NCBI RefSeq assembly: GCF_017916325.1
Contig: NC_090171.1
Span: 2,345,501 to 2,409,500, forward strand
Reading direction: 5' to 3'
DNA length: 64,000 bases
Origin: Leishmania martiniquensis
Lineage: Eukaryota; Euglenozoa; Kinetoplastea; Trypanosomatida; Trypanosomatidae
Below, one piece after another: positions 10,585 to 20,392 of this stretch. Made by a program: the position numbers and the translations under genes. Each line of letters starts with the position of its first letter. Position 1 is the stretch's first letter. The notes beneath the pieces are model-generated. The model did not search any database, had not been told where the DNA came from, and was given only the letters and a program-made list of their open reading frames with translations.

Positions 10585-11886
10585 CTACCCCGATTGCGCC
10601 TTGTACTGCGCCGTTAACTCCTTCACATAGGCACTTTTGAAACGGATCCTGAGCGCGGCCTTGAGCAGGTGAGCCGGCCGTTTCGACTCCTGGATGCTCT
10701 TGAGCGCCAGCAAGAGCTCTGTCTCTGTCTTGAGTGATAGCAGCCGCTGCTCTTCGATCTTGAGCAGCGCCAGTGCGACACGGTAGACCGGCTTCCACCC
10801 TTCGCAGAGAAACATGTCCCATATGCGGGATGCGAGACCGAAGTTGAAGTAGTAGGTGAAGACAGTCATGAACCAGTGCACAGCGTAGAAGTACGGTTGT
10901 ACCTGATGCCGATTGTGCAGTTGATCGTACAGTTTGGGCATCTTCTGCTGCATCAGCGCCTCGAAGACGTAGAACATACACTGCAGCTGCGGAAAGGAGG
11001 GGGAGAAGATGCCCTTCATGCTGTACTTCTCCTCTTCCATGAGAGCGACGAAGGCCCAAAAGACGTCCTCCTCCTCCTCCACCTGAAGGATGAGGGTGGC
11101 AGCGATGAAGCCCATGCCCTGGCAGTACCCCACGTTGGTGTTGTAGTTTGCGTAGGCGTGCAAAATGCCCCGCAGTAGCTGCTGCCCCTGGCTCGACTCC
11201 CCCGCGCAGAAAAGGCGGTTCGTCGGGAAGGTGCGATGAAGATCACGCTCGATGACATCCTCCAAATCTCTCGACGTTAGCGGCTGACTGCGAAGGCGCG
11301 TGTAGAGTCCCGGGTTGTCGTCCCGCATCTGCCGACTCTGCAGTAGCCGCTGCCACACAAGGCACCGCAGCGACTGAGGTATGCCGCGCCTACAGTACTT
11401 CTTCAGCTTTACAGGCGCCACTGCTTCCCAGTTGTTGACGATATGCTGCCACTTTTGAAGACAGGCGCGGCTCTCTTGGTTGCTGCGGCGCTCGCAGTCC
11501 TCTGTGGCTTTCTCCTCCTCCGTGACGCGGAAGCCGAACATGTCGTGATGCTCATAGGGGATCGGGTAGTGCTCGCTTACATCTTTCATTTCCTGTCTAG
11601 AGAGGACGTGGGCGGTGTCCTGCTTCGCGGATGGCTCGGGAATCTTCGCCGCGCCGTTGTGGCCACCATCCATAGTGTGTGAGACGATCCTCTCCTTCTT
11701 CTCGCTGCCTTTGTCTGCGGGGCCGTAGTTCACGCGCCCTGTGGTAAAGGTGATGGTGGCCGGTGATGACCCGCGGCGCAGTCCTACTTCCTCAGCATGA
11801 GGGAGGATGACAGTGCTTGCCTTCAACATCGTCGCTGAGGCGCCGGTGGTGGCTATCACAGGGGTGGCGGTCGTGACACCCTTCAT
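10585..11886 (-). CDS. TBC-domain Rab GTPase-activating protein 2
   Basis: 433 residues from ATG at 11886 (MKGVTTATPV); four codons upstream is a GTG only. An N-terminal low-complexity region of about 140 residues is followed by a TBC domain at about 160-390. The Arg finger is Arg218 in IERDLHRTFP and the Gln finger is Gln256 in GYCQGMG, so GAP activity is expected. It shares extensive sequence with the downstream TBC protein, including GIP near the domain start, the HAYA segment and the EGWK segment, consistent with tandem paralogues. It is shorter than its neighbour because the acidic N-terminal extension is missing. It probably acts in endosomal or Golgi traffic; the partner Rab is unknown. 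Confidence 0.9.
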   Translation of the reverse strand: MKGVTTATPVIATTGASATMLKASTVILPHAEEVGLRRGSSPATITFTTGRVNYGPADKGSEKKERIVSHTMDGGHNGAAKIPEPSAKQDTAHVLSRQEMKDVSEHYPIPYEHHDMFGFRVTEEEKATEDCERRSNQESRACLQKWQHIVNNWEAVAPVKLKKYCRRGIPQSLRCLVWQRLLQSRQMRDDNPGLYTRLRSQPLTSRDLEDVIERDLHRTFPTNRLFCAGESSQGQQLLRGILHAYANYNTNVGYCQGMGFIAATLILQVEEEEDVFWAFVALMEEEKYSMKGIFSPSFPQLQCMFYVFEALMQQKMPKLYDQLHNRHQVQPYFYAVHWFMTVFTYYFNFGLASRIWDMFLCEGWKPVYRVALALLKIEEQRLLSLKTETELLLALKSIQESKRPAHLLKAALRIRFKSAYVKELTAQYKAQSG

Positions 11887-12619
11887 GATCGTAATCACTG
11901 GTCAGCAACAAAGCGAGACGAAACGGAGGAAGAAGAGGCAAAAGCTGTTCGGCGGCAGCGCAGCCTACACTAATGTTTACAGAAAGGCGTCCTCACCTCA
12001 GCTGGAGGGGGCGGGAAGGGGGGCTGTTCTGCGGAAGTGAGGAAAAAGAAACGGGCATACATCAGTGAGAATATTCCCGCAAATCGTTGTGCGTGACAGA
12101 GGTGCTGGGCGAATCGGGCCTGCTTTCTGCCGTGCAGACGAAGCCCACAGTGTCACTCCTCAGATGGCACCACGACAGCGACGCTTAAAGGGCCTGCAGT
12201 TAGCTGCGCACGCCGCTTGTCGTTTATTCTCGGCGGCGGTAACCTTTGTGAGCCCGGCCTAATCTTTGCGTAGGTCGGTGTGTATGCGCATGGGTGGATG
12301 TACGCTTGGTGAGAGGGTTGGTTAGTGAGGTGTGCACCAGAACAAAACGCCGTTTCAAGGGCAACCACATGTTCGCACGAGAGAACGAGGAAACGAATTG
12401 TACGCAGCCGTGACGAGAGGCAAAAAAGTGCAGAGGGCAGATGAGAGGTGTAAGGAGAAGGACAGAAGCACGGAGACAGCGACGAGAGAGCAGAGGCCAA
12501 GAGGCCACACATGAAAGGGACTCCACGTTTGCATGTCGAGAAATGCGACGGGGAAGGAAGGGAGGCGGATGTGAAGAGACTCGTAAAAGAGGAGAGGGGG
12601 GTGGGCAACACCCCGTGCG
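11887..12619. other. Intergenic spacer upstream of the second TBC gene
   Basis: No gene recognised. A purine-rich stretch on the plus strand at about 12006-12052 would give a pyrimidine tract 120-170 bases upstream of the TBC start, suitable for spliced-leader addition. Confidence 0.5.
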
Positions 12620-13193
12620 CTACAGCGCAGCACCCGAGCCGGGCGTGTCGGCGTCGTCGTCTGTGTTTTTTTTGAGGTACGTGATACACACTAGAGAGCT
12701 GCTGCAGGTAATCGTAAACGAGCATCGTCACGGCTTCGTCCTCTTCCTTGACAGTGGCTGGTGCGGTACTTTCGTGCACAAGGCTCTCACCAGCTTCTCA
12801 TATCCCTAGTGTCGGCACACGAAGCCAGTTCCCGGTGCGTTGAAGCAAGAGCTTCACCTGTGGCAGCGAAGCCTCGCGCAGCGCCGGTGTGAGCATGGCA
12901 GCTGAAACCGGTGAAGCAGTGGCTGCAATGCAGCACACCAAAAGGCGGTGTAGAGCGAGCCAGACGAAAACAAAGCGCAGTCTTCAGGGACTCAGACAAA
13001 GGGGCAGCTGAGCGCTTCTCGAGAAACCTTTGGGCGGCGCCTGGGCGTACACTCCTGCATCGGCGGTGGCAGCGGGCACGGGCGCTGTCAGCTTCCCAAG
13101 GGCGGACGTGCGCTTCCAATTCATCGCAGCTCGTGCAAGAAGTACCGCGATAGCGCCCCCCCATGCACTCGCTCCAGCATCGACGCTGGCCAT
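12620..13193 (-). pseudogene. Frame-disrupted coding region, unidentified protein
   Basis: Family not recognised. Coding character persists on the minus strand for about 570 bases but changes frame. One frame starts at ATG 13191-13193 and holds a plausible stretch (KLTAPVPAATADAGVYAQAP) before a stop. A second frame then gives VPEDCALFSSGSLYTAFWCA followed by LQPLLHRFQL. The first frame resumes with LREASLPQVKLLLQRTGNWL, meets TGA, and continues with an acidic helical stretch ending YDYLQQLSSVYHVP. After a run of eight A at about 12666-12673, a further frame gives DDDADTPGSGAAL and a TAG at 12620-12622. This is either a decayed gene or a real gene carrying several assembly indels. Confidence 0.45.
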
Positions 13194-14524
13194 GCACTCC
13201 TCTCACCATGAAGGAGCCTATGCCGCCGGGGTGTACGGGTGTGTGTCTCTGCTAGAAGGGCGGTAGCGGGATAAGGAGTCTGTCCGTCTGCCACTCCGTG
13301 ACGTGGGAGAGCTCCAGCGGCACCCCGCACAGAGCTCCGCCAACCCTCATGAGGGGAAGACGGGACAAACTGTAAGAACCGAAGATGCAGCCGAGTTGAA
13401 GGAAGTCGTGACGATGCAAACGCGCTGAGAGAGAGACGCGACAGTCGAAGGATACATGCCAAGCAGACGACTGCGCAGTACCGGCACCTTCAGCAGCGAA
13501 GGAAGTGGGAGCCCGAGAGGAGGCGCGCGAGAGAAAGCGGCACACACATAAAAAAGAAAAAAGAATGACGGGACAGTCTCAACGCGATCACGGCAGGGCT
13601 CACCCTCAGCCCCACCCCCTCCCCCTACCCTCCTCGCCGCTCCATCTGGATTTTCCACACACGAGGCAGCGGCGTCGTTGGCACCCGTGGCGCACGCCTC
13701 AGGGTTCCTCTTTCCCTGCGTGATAGGGTCGCCCGCTTTGCTTTTTGCTTTCTCTTATTTTTTTTCGTTGAATCACAGTGTTAGTTACGCGCTGCTACAC
13801 CCCCTTTTTTTGCCAGTTTCCGCTGCAGAGTTTCGAGTCCCTTGACTGGCGCCCGGCGGGACCACGGGCGAAAGGCGTGAAGACGACGATGCAGCACTGC
13901 GTACGAGAGATCGAAAGACGGTGGGGAGGCGGGGAGGGGCGGGGGGCACAGTTTCCCCTTCTCTCCTTCGCTCTGCTGGTGTCGGAGTATGCGACTCCTC
14001 CAGGGCTTCGAGAGAAGGGCGCGCGTGGGCATGTCTCGGCATACCCAGGGGAGCCCCCTCCCCCACACACACACACACCCGAGCCGAACTAGCTCATCAA
14101 CCACCTTTCTAATACACAGTTACATGGCAGGCACAGGATCACCCGAGGAGTGTCATCGAAACCGACGACACGTCGCCCTAGCGGCAACTGTGAAGCGTAT
14201 ATTCAAAAAGAACTCTGTAAGAAACAAGAAGAGGAGCGGCCACGCGACACCGACCGCTCTCCTGTGGCGTACCCTTTACGTAGGAAGAAAAGGCAAGCGA
14301 ACACAAAGAGAAAACGACGACGTCAAGGCTCGCCCGTTACAGTCCTGCCAGCAGCCGCCCACCTACCCATGGACCATGCATTCAACGACAACGCACAGAG
14401 GTGAGTTCGCACCCTGACAGAAGCAGCCACAACGAAGTGGCTTCGCCTTTCACAGCAGCCATCGGTGCCACCGCAAAAAAAAAGGGAGAGGCCACCGTCT
14501 TTGACTTTATGCCGCCTGCCCCTA
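13194..14524. other. Intergenic spacer upstream of the disrupted locus
   Basis: Nothing gene-like recognised. It contains a G-rich purine block at about 13919-13947 and a CA run near 14064-14080. It must include the 3' UTR of the ADCK-like gene. Confidence 0.5.
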
Positions 14525-16120
14525 TCACGAGCTGCCGCTTACACGCAGGTTTGCGTTCGTGCCTTGCGCCTCCAGTCGCAGAGCATCCTTCATACGGCCG
14601 CTGAAGATGCCGTAATTGCGCTTCAGATTGTCTATCTTGGTCTTGATGAGGTTCTTCATGACACCTTTCGACAGGTGACCCTCGCTTACCAGCCACGGAG
14701 CGGCGTGGCGCACCATGTTAAAGTCCGGGTTCAGATTCATGATGAACGACTCGAGTACGAGCACCGCGAAGAGTAGCGACACGTAGGCGGGGTCCATCTG
14801 CACATTGTTCTTGCGAATGCTCTCGAAGACAGACTGCAAAATGTTCGTGACGGCATTTTCGTCGTTGCGCGTGGGGCGGAAGTGCTTAAAGAGATCACCC
14901 AGGTCGCGGCGGAAGACCTCAGGTTCGGCGTAAGGCTGACGGTCGGACATGGCGAGAAGACTGTCCGCGCACTGCTGTGGATCCCAGCGCACAAACGACT
15001 CCAGCATATTGTGCGTGATGGCGCCCTCGTGCTCGGTAAGCTGCTGGCATAGTCCGACGTCGATCATGGTTACTGTTGGCTCATGCGGGTCACTTGTACA
15101 GTCGATGAGAATGTTGCCCGGATGCATGTCGCCGTGAATGAAGTTGTCGCGCAGAAGCATCTTGCACCACGTGTTGAGCCCTTTATTCGCCAGCACATCG
15201 CGAGCGTGGGGTGGCAGCGACGCAAGGAACTCTGGGTTTGCCGGTTTGCCTTCGCAGAAGGTCTCCACCAACATCCGCTGTGTCGACAAGAGAGGCTCGG
15301 GGAACTCAACGTAGCGCTCCGAGTTGAAGTTCTCGCGGAAGCGGATAAGGTTTTGCGCCTCCATGCGGAAGTCGAGCTGCGCGGCCAGGTGAGTCGTGAA
15401 CGCCAAGGAGAGCGACGGAAGGCGGTAGCGGCCGAGATGAGGGAGCCAAGCGTCCAGCTTCTTCGCGAGCGTGTTGAGAATCGTGAAGTCTAGCACGATG
15501 TTCTCAATGATGGCCGGGTGCATGACTTTAATGACAACCTTACGCTTGGAATTCTTCAGCTTCGCGAGATGCACCTGGCCAATAGAGCCGGAGCCGACCG
15601 TCTTGGGCTCGATGGATTCAAAGACTGTGAAGGGGTCGCACTGGAGCTCCTCACCCAAGATGCGCAGCGTGTCCTCGTACGGATGGACATCGACCTCATT
15701 GTACAAACGCTTAAAGACATTTCGAAATTCAGGGGCGAACAGATCCTCGCGTGCACAGCTCCATTGCCCAATTTTAATGAAGACGGGGCCTGCGCGCTGG
15801 ACCGCCGATAGCAGCATCTCCAGCCACCGATCCCGCCACTCTTCGCGCAGGGACATGATGAAATACAGAGCCGCAACCGGAATGAAGATGAGCGCCAGCT
15901 CCACCAACCGCCAGCACACAGCGATGCGCGACGGGCGCAATACCACACGGCCCTCCAAGATAAGGTTGCCTTGCTCGTCCACGAGCGGCTTCAGCACTTG
16001 TGGCGGCGGCCGAGTCCGTTCTCGATACTGAACATACACCGCTAGGCAGCCCGCACTGGCGGCAGGGACGCCAAGCACTGTCAACGCCACCTTGCCCATC
16101 CGAGAGCGCCAGATCTTCAT
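14525..16120 (-). CDS. UbiB/ADCK2-like atypical protein kinase
   Basis: 531 residues from ATG at 16120 (MKIWRSRMGKV); no ATG lies upstream in frame. The N-terminus is basic with hydrophobic segments at about 12-30 and 70-90, suggesting a mitochondrial inner-membrane location. Family hallmarks follow in order: KIGQ at 116-119 within KIGQWSCAREDLF, a form typical of ADCK2/Mcp2 relatives; GSGSIGQVH at about 177-184 in place of the alanine-rich loop; Lys198 in VVIKV; HGDMHPGN at 329-336; and the metal-binding Asp354 in MIDVG. UbiB proteins support coenzyme Q and lipid homeostasis in mitochondria, apparently through ATPase-like rather than classical kinase activity. The region C-terminal to the kinase core is helical. 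Orthology to ADCK2 rather than COQ8 is inferred from the KxGQW form. Confidence 0.88.
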   Translation of the reverse strand: MKIWRSRMGKVALTVLGVPAASAGCLAVYVQYRERTRPPPQVLKPLVDEQGNLILEGRVVLRPSRIAVCWRLVELALIFIPVAALYFIMSLREEWRDRWLEMLLSAVQRAGPVFIKIGQWSCAREDLFAPEFRNVFKRLYNEVDVHPYEDTLRILGEELQCDPFTVFESIEPKTVGSGSIGQVHLAKLKNSKRKVVIKVMHPAIIENIVLDFTILNTLAKKLDAWLPHLGRYRLPSLSLAFTTHLAAQLDFRMEAQNLIRFRENFNSERYVEFPEPLLSTQRMLVETFCEGKPANPEFLASLPPHARDVLANKGLNTWCKMLLRDNFIHGDMHPGNILIDCTSDPHEPTVTMIDVGLCQQLTEHEGAITHNMLESFVRWDPQQCADSLLAMSDRQPYAEPEVFRRDLGDLFKHFRPTRNDENAVTNILQSVFESIRKNNVQMDPAYVSLLFAVLVLESFIMNLNPDFNMVRHAAPWLVSEGHLSKGVMKNLIKTKIDNLKRNYGIFSGRMKDALRLEAQGTNANLRVSGSS

Positions 16121-18718
16121 CTTTGAGCGCCAGCTAAGTAACAACCTCCGAAAAACGAGAGGAGGCAGCCCGCAAGTAGAAGCGCCCCTACATGTATCAT
16201 CAAACCAAGAGCGAAGCGCGCACACGTCACCGTTAGCAAGGGTAGGTGAAGGTGGCGGTGGTGGATGAGATGCGCACTCCAAGCACCAAGTGGTGAAAAA
16301 AGGGCCGACCCTGCAGCTTCCTCCTCGTTGTTCACGTTCAGGTCCCGCCAACTCGTCTCAGGACAGAGAGCTGGCGCAGAGAAAGGAAGCGGTGAAGGAC
16401 TCAAGACGGTGAAAGCAAAGATGGACGCGAAACTCAGTGAGTAAGCGAGTATGAGACACTCTTCTTCGAATACACGCGCCACATCCGACAGAACCCTCTC
16501 GCCCTGTCGAAGGGCCGTCGCCTGGTGCAAAGCAGTGCCGCACATGCGGCACAGCGAGCGCGCTCCCTCAGTCATCGGAGCACGACCTCCCCTTCAGCCT
16601 CACAGCCCCTCTCCCGATGCCGGTCGTCACGCGCTGCTACGCCCCTCCCCTCCCCAACCCTCGGGGTGCGGCTCAGACTGACCAGACCAGGGTCCAGCCG
16701 GAGAGCTGGGTGGCAGGCGCTCCCGTCACGCTGACGCTCTCGCCATCACGTCAGCGATACATGCGTGCTCGCCACCGCCGTTCGCTCCGCCGCAACGTCG
16801 AGCAGGACCTGGTCCCCCGACACCCGCAGCGATGACTCACTCTCAGGGTCGCGTGCATACGGCGTAGCGACCCTGAGAGTGAGTAGCAGAGGTGAGCCGG
16901 CATTTGGCAGGGGACAGGGAGACTGCTGGGCCTCCGGCACAGAGAGTGGGGGGCAGTGGCGCCCTGACGTACCTCGCAGAGGTATCCCTCCACATCGGGG
17001 TGATGAGGGGAGCTGCCTCCGCCCTTTTTTTTTCTTTTCCCAAGACGGTTCCTTCGCGGACGCACTGCACGAAAAGGAAGCATTCGCGCGTCGGGTGGAC
17101 AAGTGAACGTGCATGGGAGCGTGAGAAGAAACGCATGCTATTGAATGCGGCGGGTGGCCAATATATATATATTCGATGTGCGCATGCGTGTGTTTGATGG
17201 GGGAAGGAGGGTGATTGCACCCATAAATGCTTGCCGTGGGTGTGAAGGAGTATAGGTGCCGAGGGCGAGGATAAGAACAACAAATGGCATTCGAAGCGGC
17301 AACGCCTCCTACCTAACGTTGCTTTCGCGCCTTCACCACCATCCCCCATCCTTGACCGCTACAGTCTGCCCAACTTCCACCAATCCCCGCACACACGTCG
17401 TCTTCAACACCATCCACCAAGTGGCCATGGAAGGTAGTCCGTGCGCCATGTCGCGCGGCGCGGGTCGGTGACGCGTTCGTTTATGTATCAGTTCTTTAAA
17501 GGGGAACAGAAGAGGGGGAGCGAGAGAGAGAGAGACGCAGACGGGCACAGGCGCGCCCGAGGAAAAAAAACAGGCACCGACAGATAGACAGACTAACCAG
17601 CGAAAACACACCAACAAGTGAAAAAAGGGGGAAAAGAGATGCAAACAAAAAAAGATACGCGTACATGAGAGAATGACGACAACAGCCAAACCAAACGGAC
17701 AGCGAAAGTGAGAGGAAGACAACAGAAACAAAACGGTGGAGAGGGGAAGAGGCGCCGTGGCGCACACCCGCACACGGGGGAAGGAGAGAGGGAGAAAGAT
17801 ATACACAAGAGGAGACGGCAGACAGGGCGAGCGAGCGGTGCTGGGGTCCAGAAGGCAAGGGACCTCGCCAGGCTCGGCAAGGGCCGCAACACAACCATGA
17901 GTGCATAACCGGCAGCAGCAAACGGAGATAGAGTTGTTCACCGGCCTTGGCCATCCCGCAAACTCGCTCTCGTACACAAAGCGACGCAGAACGAGATGCG
18001 AATCATGTGAAAGACAGGGAGAAGGGCAGCAAGGCCATCACGATCCCAGAGGGGGGAGAGAGCCAGCACACACAGGCACACACACAGACGCACAAGCAGA
18101 CGCCTCGTCCTTATCGATACAAACCGATACACAGATACGGAGCGTACTTCACAGACACGCACACACACACAACATGAAAGAGACACGGGGGAGATGAAAA
18201 AGGAAGGCCTTTCGGAGGGCAAACGCCGTAGACATCATCCATGAAGCCATACTCGCAGAGGCGTGGGCACGTCGGAGGAAGGGGGGAGGGTGCGAGTGGC
18301 GGCACGTTCCAATAAACGGCATAAAAACGCGCCGCTTACCCATTATTTCGCGCACGAGATGTGATTCTTTCCAGCCAACAACAAAGACCGTAGAGGATTT
18401 TCGCTTGAGATGAAAAAGGCGTCGCACTTCGCAACATGTGCGGAAAAGGATGGGAGAGAGGGAGAGAGAGACGTGGAACGCATCCAGCGTCAGAGAGCCA
18501 TGGTAGCCGTCTTCCAACAAGTAGTCGCCACGTTTAGTGTCTCGTAGGCTGCTGTAGCCTACGGTGGCTTGCCTCCTCATCAGCACACTGTGTCGGTCTT
18601 GCATCTCTTGATGAATCTCAAGAGGGTTACAGGCGGAGGAAAGCGCCGAGGAAATTACCGATCACACACACATGCACACAACCTTTTCAGAGGGCGACCT
18701 CCTGAGACCATCTCTTCT
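16121..18718. other. Long intergenic spacer between ADCK-like and CNOT10 genes
   Basis: No gene recognised in 2.6 kb. It contains a perfect inverted repeat at 16835-16884 (listed separately), a short TA run at about 17161-17172, purine-rich blocks around 17514-17535 and 17640-17830, and CA/CAGA repeats at about 18066-18173. A reading frame from ATG 18604 begins plausibly (MQDRHSVLMRRQATVGY) but degenerates into low complexity and is not called. Confidence 0.55.
16835..16884. repeat. Perfect 18-bp inverted repeat (hairpin)
   Basis: Arms at 16835-16852 (ACTCACTCTCAGGGTCGC) and 16867-16884 are exact reverse complements, separated by 14 bases. In RNA either strand would fold into a stable 18-bp stem. 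It lies about 715 bases upstream of the ADCK-like start, so it is in the 5' flank of that gene or the far 3' flank of CNOT10. No flanking target-site duplication or terminal element structure was seen. Confidence 0.9.
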
Positions 18719-20392
18719 CTACAGACTCCACGTAATCTTTGACATCCATTCCGCGGCCTTCTCTTGGTTGCCCTGGGCCAGCTCGAGGAAAACCTCCAAT
18801 ATGCAGTAGGCGAACATCGTATCGCGCTCTGGCGTGTACTCGGCCGCACCCGCCGGTGCCACCTCGTACATCTTGCGCATCAGCGATTCCATGATCGAGT
18901 GCGCCTGATTCCACGAGCCCGTGAGGATGTGCGAGATGGTCAAGTTCACAAAAAGAGCTTCTATGCGGCTACGCTGTGCAGCGTCAAGCGGGTCGCTGCT
19001 CGAGCTGGTGACAAGCGAAGACAGCGAGGCTCGGCGAAGAACCTTCATAGCCCGGTCCGGGTCGTTCAGGTGAACGAGAGCCTCCACTACGTAGATCAGC
19101 AACGTCGCATGCAGGTTCGATGGCAAAGGGTGGCGCTCATGAGCATTCAGCAGCTCCTGACCGGCTTCCGCTGCCGCCATGTAGTTGCGGCGGCTCAGCT
19201 CAAGAGCCATCCAATAGAGCATGGCGTACTGCAGGAGAGCCTCTTCGTGGGGGAACGCCTCCACCACGCTACTGAATGTGTGGCCCTTGGGCACTAGCAG
19301 GAAGAGGGCATTCTGGACGGCCGCCGAGGCGATATGCTCCACGGCAGTCTTCTCCGCCGTGTCTCTTGACGACTCGATCGCCGCCGGTCCAGGAACGCTC
19401 GTTGCACTGGGCAGGAGCATGAACTCAAAGTTGGAGTACACCTTACCACTTTGTAGCATCGCGCTGAAGGTGTTCTGCTGTTGCTCGTAATCTGCACGGC
19501 GCTGCTTGCGGGCTTCCTGCTGCACACACGACACTGCTGCCTCCGCGTAGCGCACCCAGAAGATAGCGGACGCCTTCATCGATTCCTGCAGGGCGAGGAA
19601 CGCATGCAGGGCGCCTTCGTAGTCCTCCCGAAGCAGTGCGCACAGGCCCACGTTGTACTGGATCGGGTGGAGGAAATGCTGCCCTGCTGGCTTCGACGCG
19701 GCCGCCTTCTCCGCCTTGGCAAAGCACAGACTTGCCACGTTCAGCTTCTCCTCTGAGAGGGAAAAGACGCCTAAGTTGTTCAGATACACGGCCTGCTTCG
19801 CCGGATCGTTTTCAACGTTTGCGAACACATCATGGAGTCCGCTGGAGTCAGCAAAGGCCGCCTCCACCAACTTCATCAGCTCTGGCAGCACACGCACTTT
19901 CTCCATCTTAGAAGCGAGCACGCTCTGGACCAGCTCTTCGTCGTGGCGGCTCGACATGCGGCTCGTGGCCTTGCGCAACGGCCTCGTGAGGGTGTGGAAC
20001 AAGCAGAGGCTGTACACTACCGTCGGTAACGCTATGTCCTGCGCGTTCTCCAGAATACGGCGCAGCAGCAGCATTGCCTCGTGCGTCTGACCACTGCGGG
20101 CGTAGAGAACAGCTTGGTTGTACACTGCCGTTTCGTGGCCCTCATACTGAAGCATCAGGCCTGGTGCCTTCATGTTTGGATCCTCGCCGCTGCCATCCGC
20201 GCTGGCACGCAGCGCGGCCAAGGCCTGCTCACTCGTCAGCTGGTGTTGCAGATAGCGGGCAACCACTAAGTTGTGCTGCACTTTCATATCTTCCTGCGGC
20301 ATCCCTCGAAGAATCTTCTCTACTTCGCCATAGTTGCCGGCGGAGAAGGCTGTTTTGGCGTCAGCCAGCTGCTTCTTCACTACCTCAGTCAT
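18719..20392 (-). CDS. CNOT10: CCR4-NOT complex subunit 10-like TPR protein
   Basis: 557 residues from ATG at 20392 (MTEVVKKQLADAKTAF). The start is supported by a conserved-looking first helix (AFSAGNYGEVEKIL) and by poor composition upstream. The whole protein is alpha-helical with TPR-like repeats, for example YNQAVLYARSGQTHEAMLLL at about 130-150, AVYLNNLGVFSLSEEKLNVA and YNVGLCALLREDYEGALHAF. This pattern matches CNOT10, which joins CNOT11 on the CCR4-NOT deadenylase that shortens poly(A) tails in the cytoplasm. Trypanosomatids lack gene-by-gene transcription control, so deadenylation is a major expression switch. Its position directly downstream of a centrin gene agrees, from memory, with the T. 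brucei arrangement. Family assignment rests on architecture and motif resemblance. Confidence 0.78.
   Translation of the reverse strand: MTEVVKKQLADAKTAFSAGNYGEVEKILRGMPQEDMKVQHNLVVARYLQHQLTSEQALAALRASADGSGEDPNMKAPGLMLQYEGHETAVYNQAVLYARSGQTHEAMLLLRRILENAQDIALPTVVYSLCLFHTLTRPLRKATSRMSSRHDEELVQSVLASKMEKVRVLPELMKLVEAAFADSSGLHDVFANVENDPAKQAVYLNNLGVFSLSEEKLNVASLCFAKAEKAAASKPAGQHFLHPIQYNVGLCALLREDYEGALHAFLALQESMKASAIFWVRYAEAAVSCVQQEARKQRRADYEQQQNTFSAMLQSGKVYSNFEFMLLPSATSVPGPAAIESSRDTAEKTAVEHIASAAVQNALFLLVPKGHTFSSVVEAFPHEEALLQYAMLYWMALELSRRNYMAAAEAGQELLNAHERHPLPSNLHATLLIYVVEALVHLNDPDRAMKVLRRASLSSLVTSSSSDPLDAAQRSRIEALFVNLTISHILTGSWNQAHSIMESLMRKMYEVAPAGAAEYTPERDTMFAYCILEVFLELAQGNQEKAAEWMSKITWSL

Noticed and set aside
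18149..18604. Minus-strand 151-codon frame beginning MQDRHSVLMRRQ
   Set aside because: The first 45 codons look plausible but the rest is repeat-derived (Cys/Val/Leu-rich from CA repeats) and it lies in the CNOT10 3' flank.
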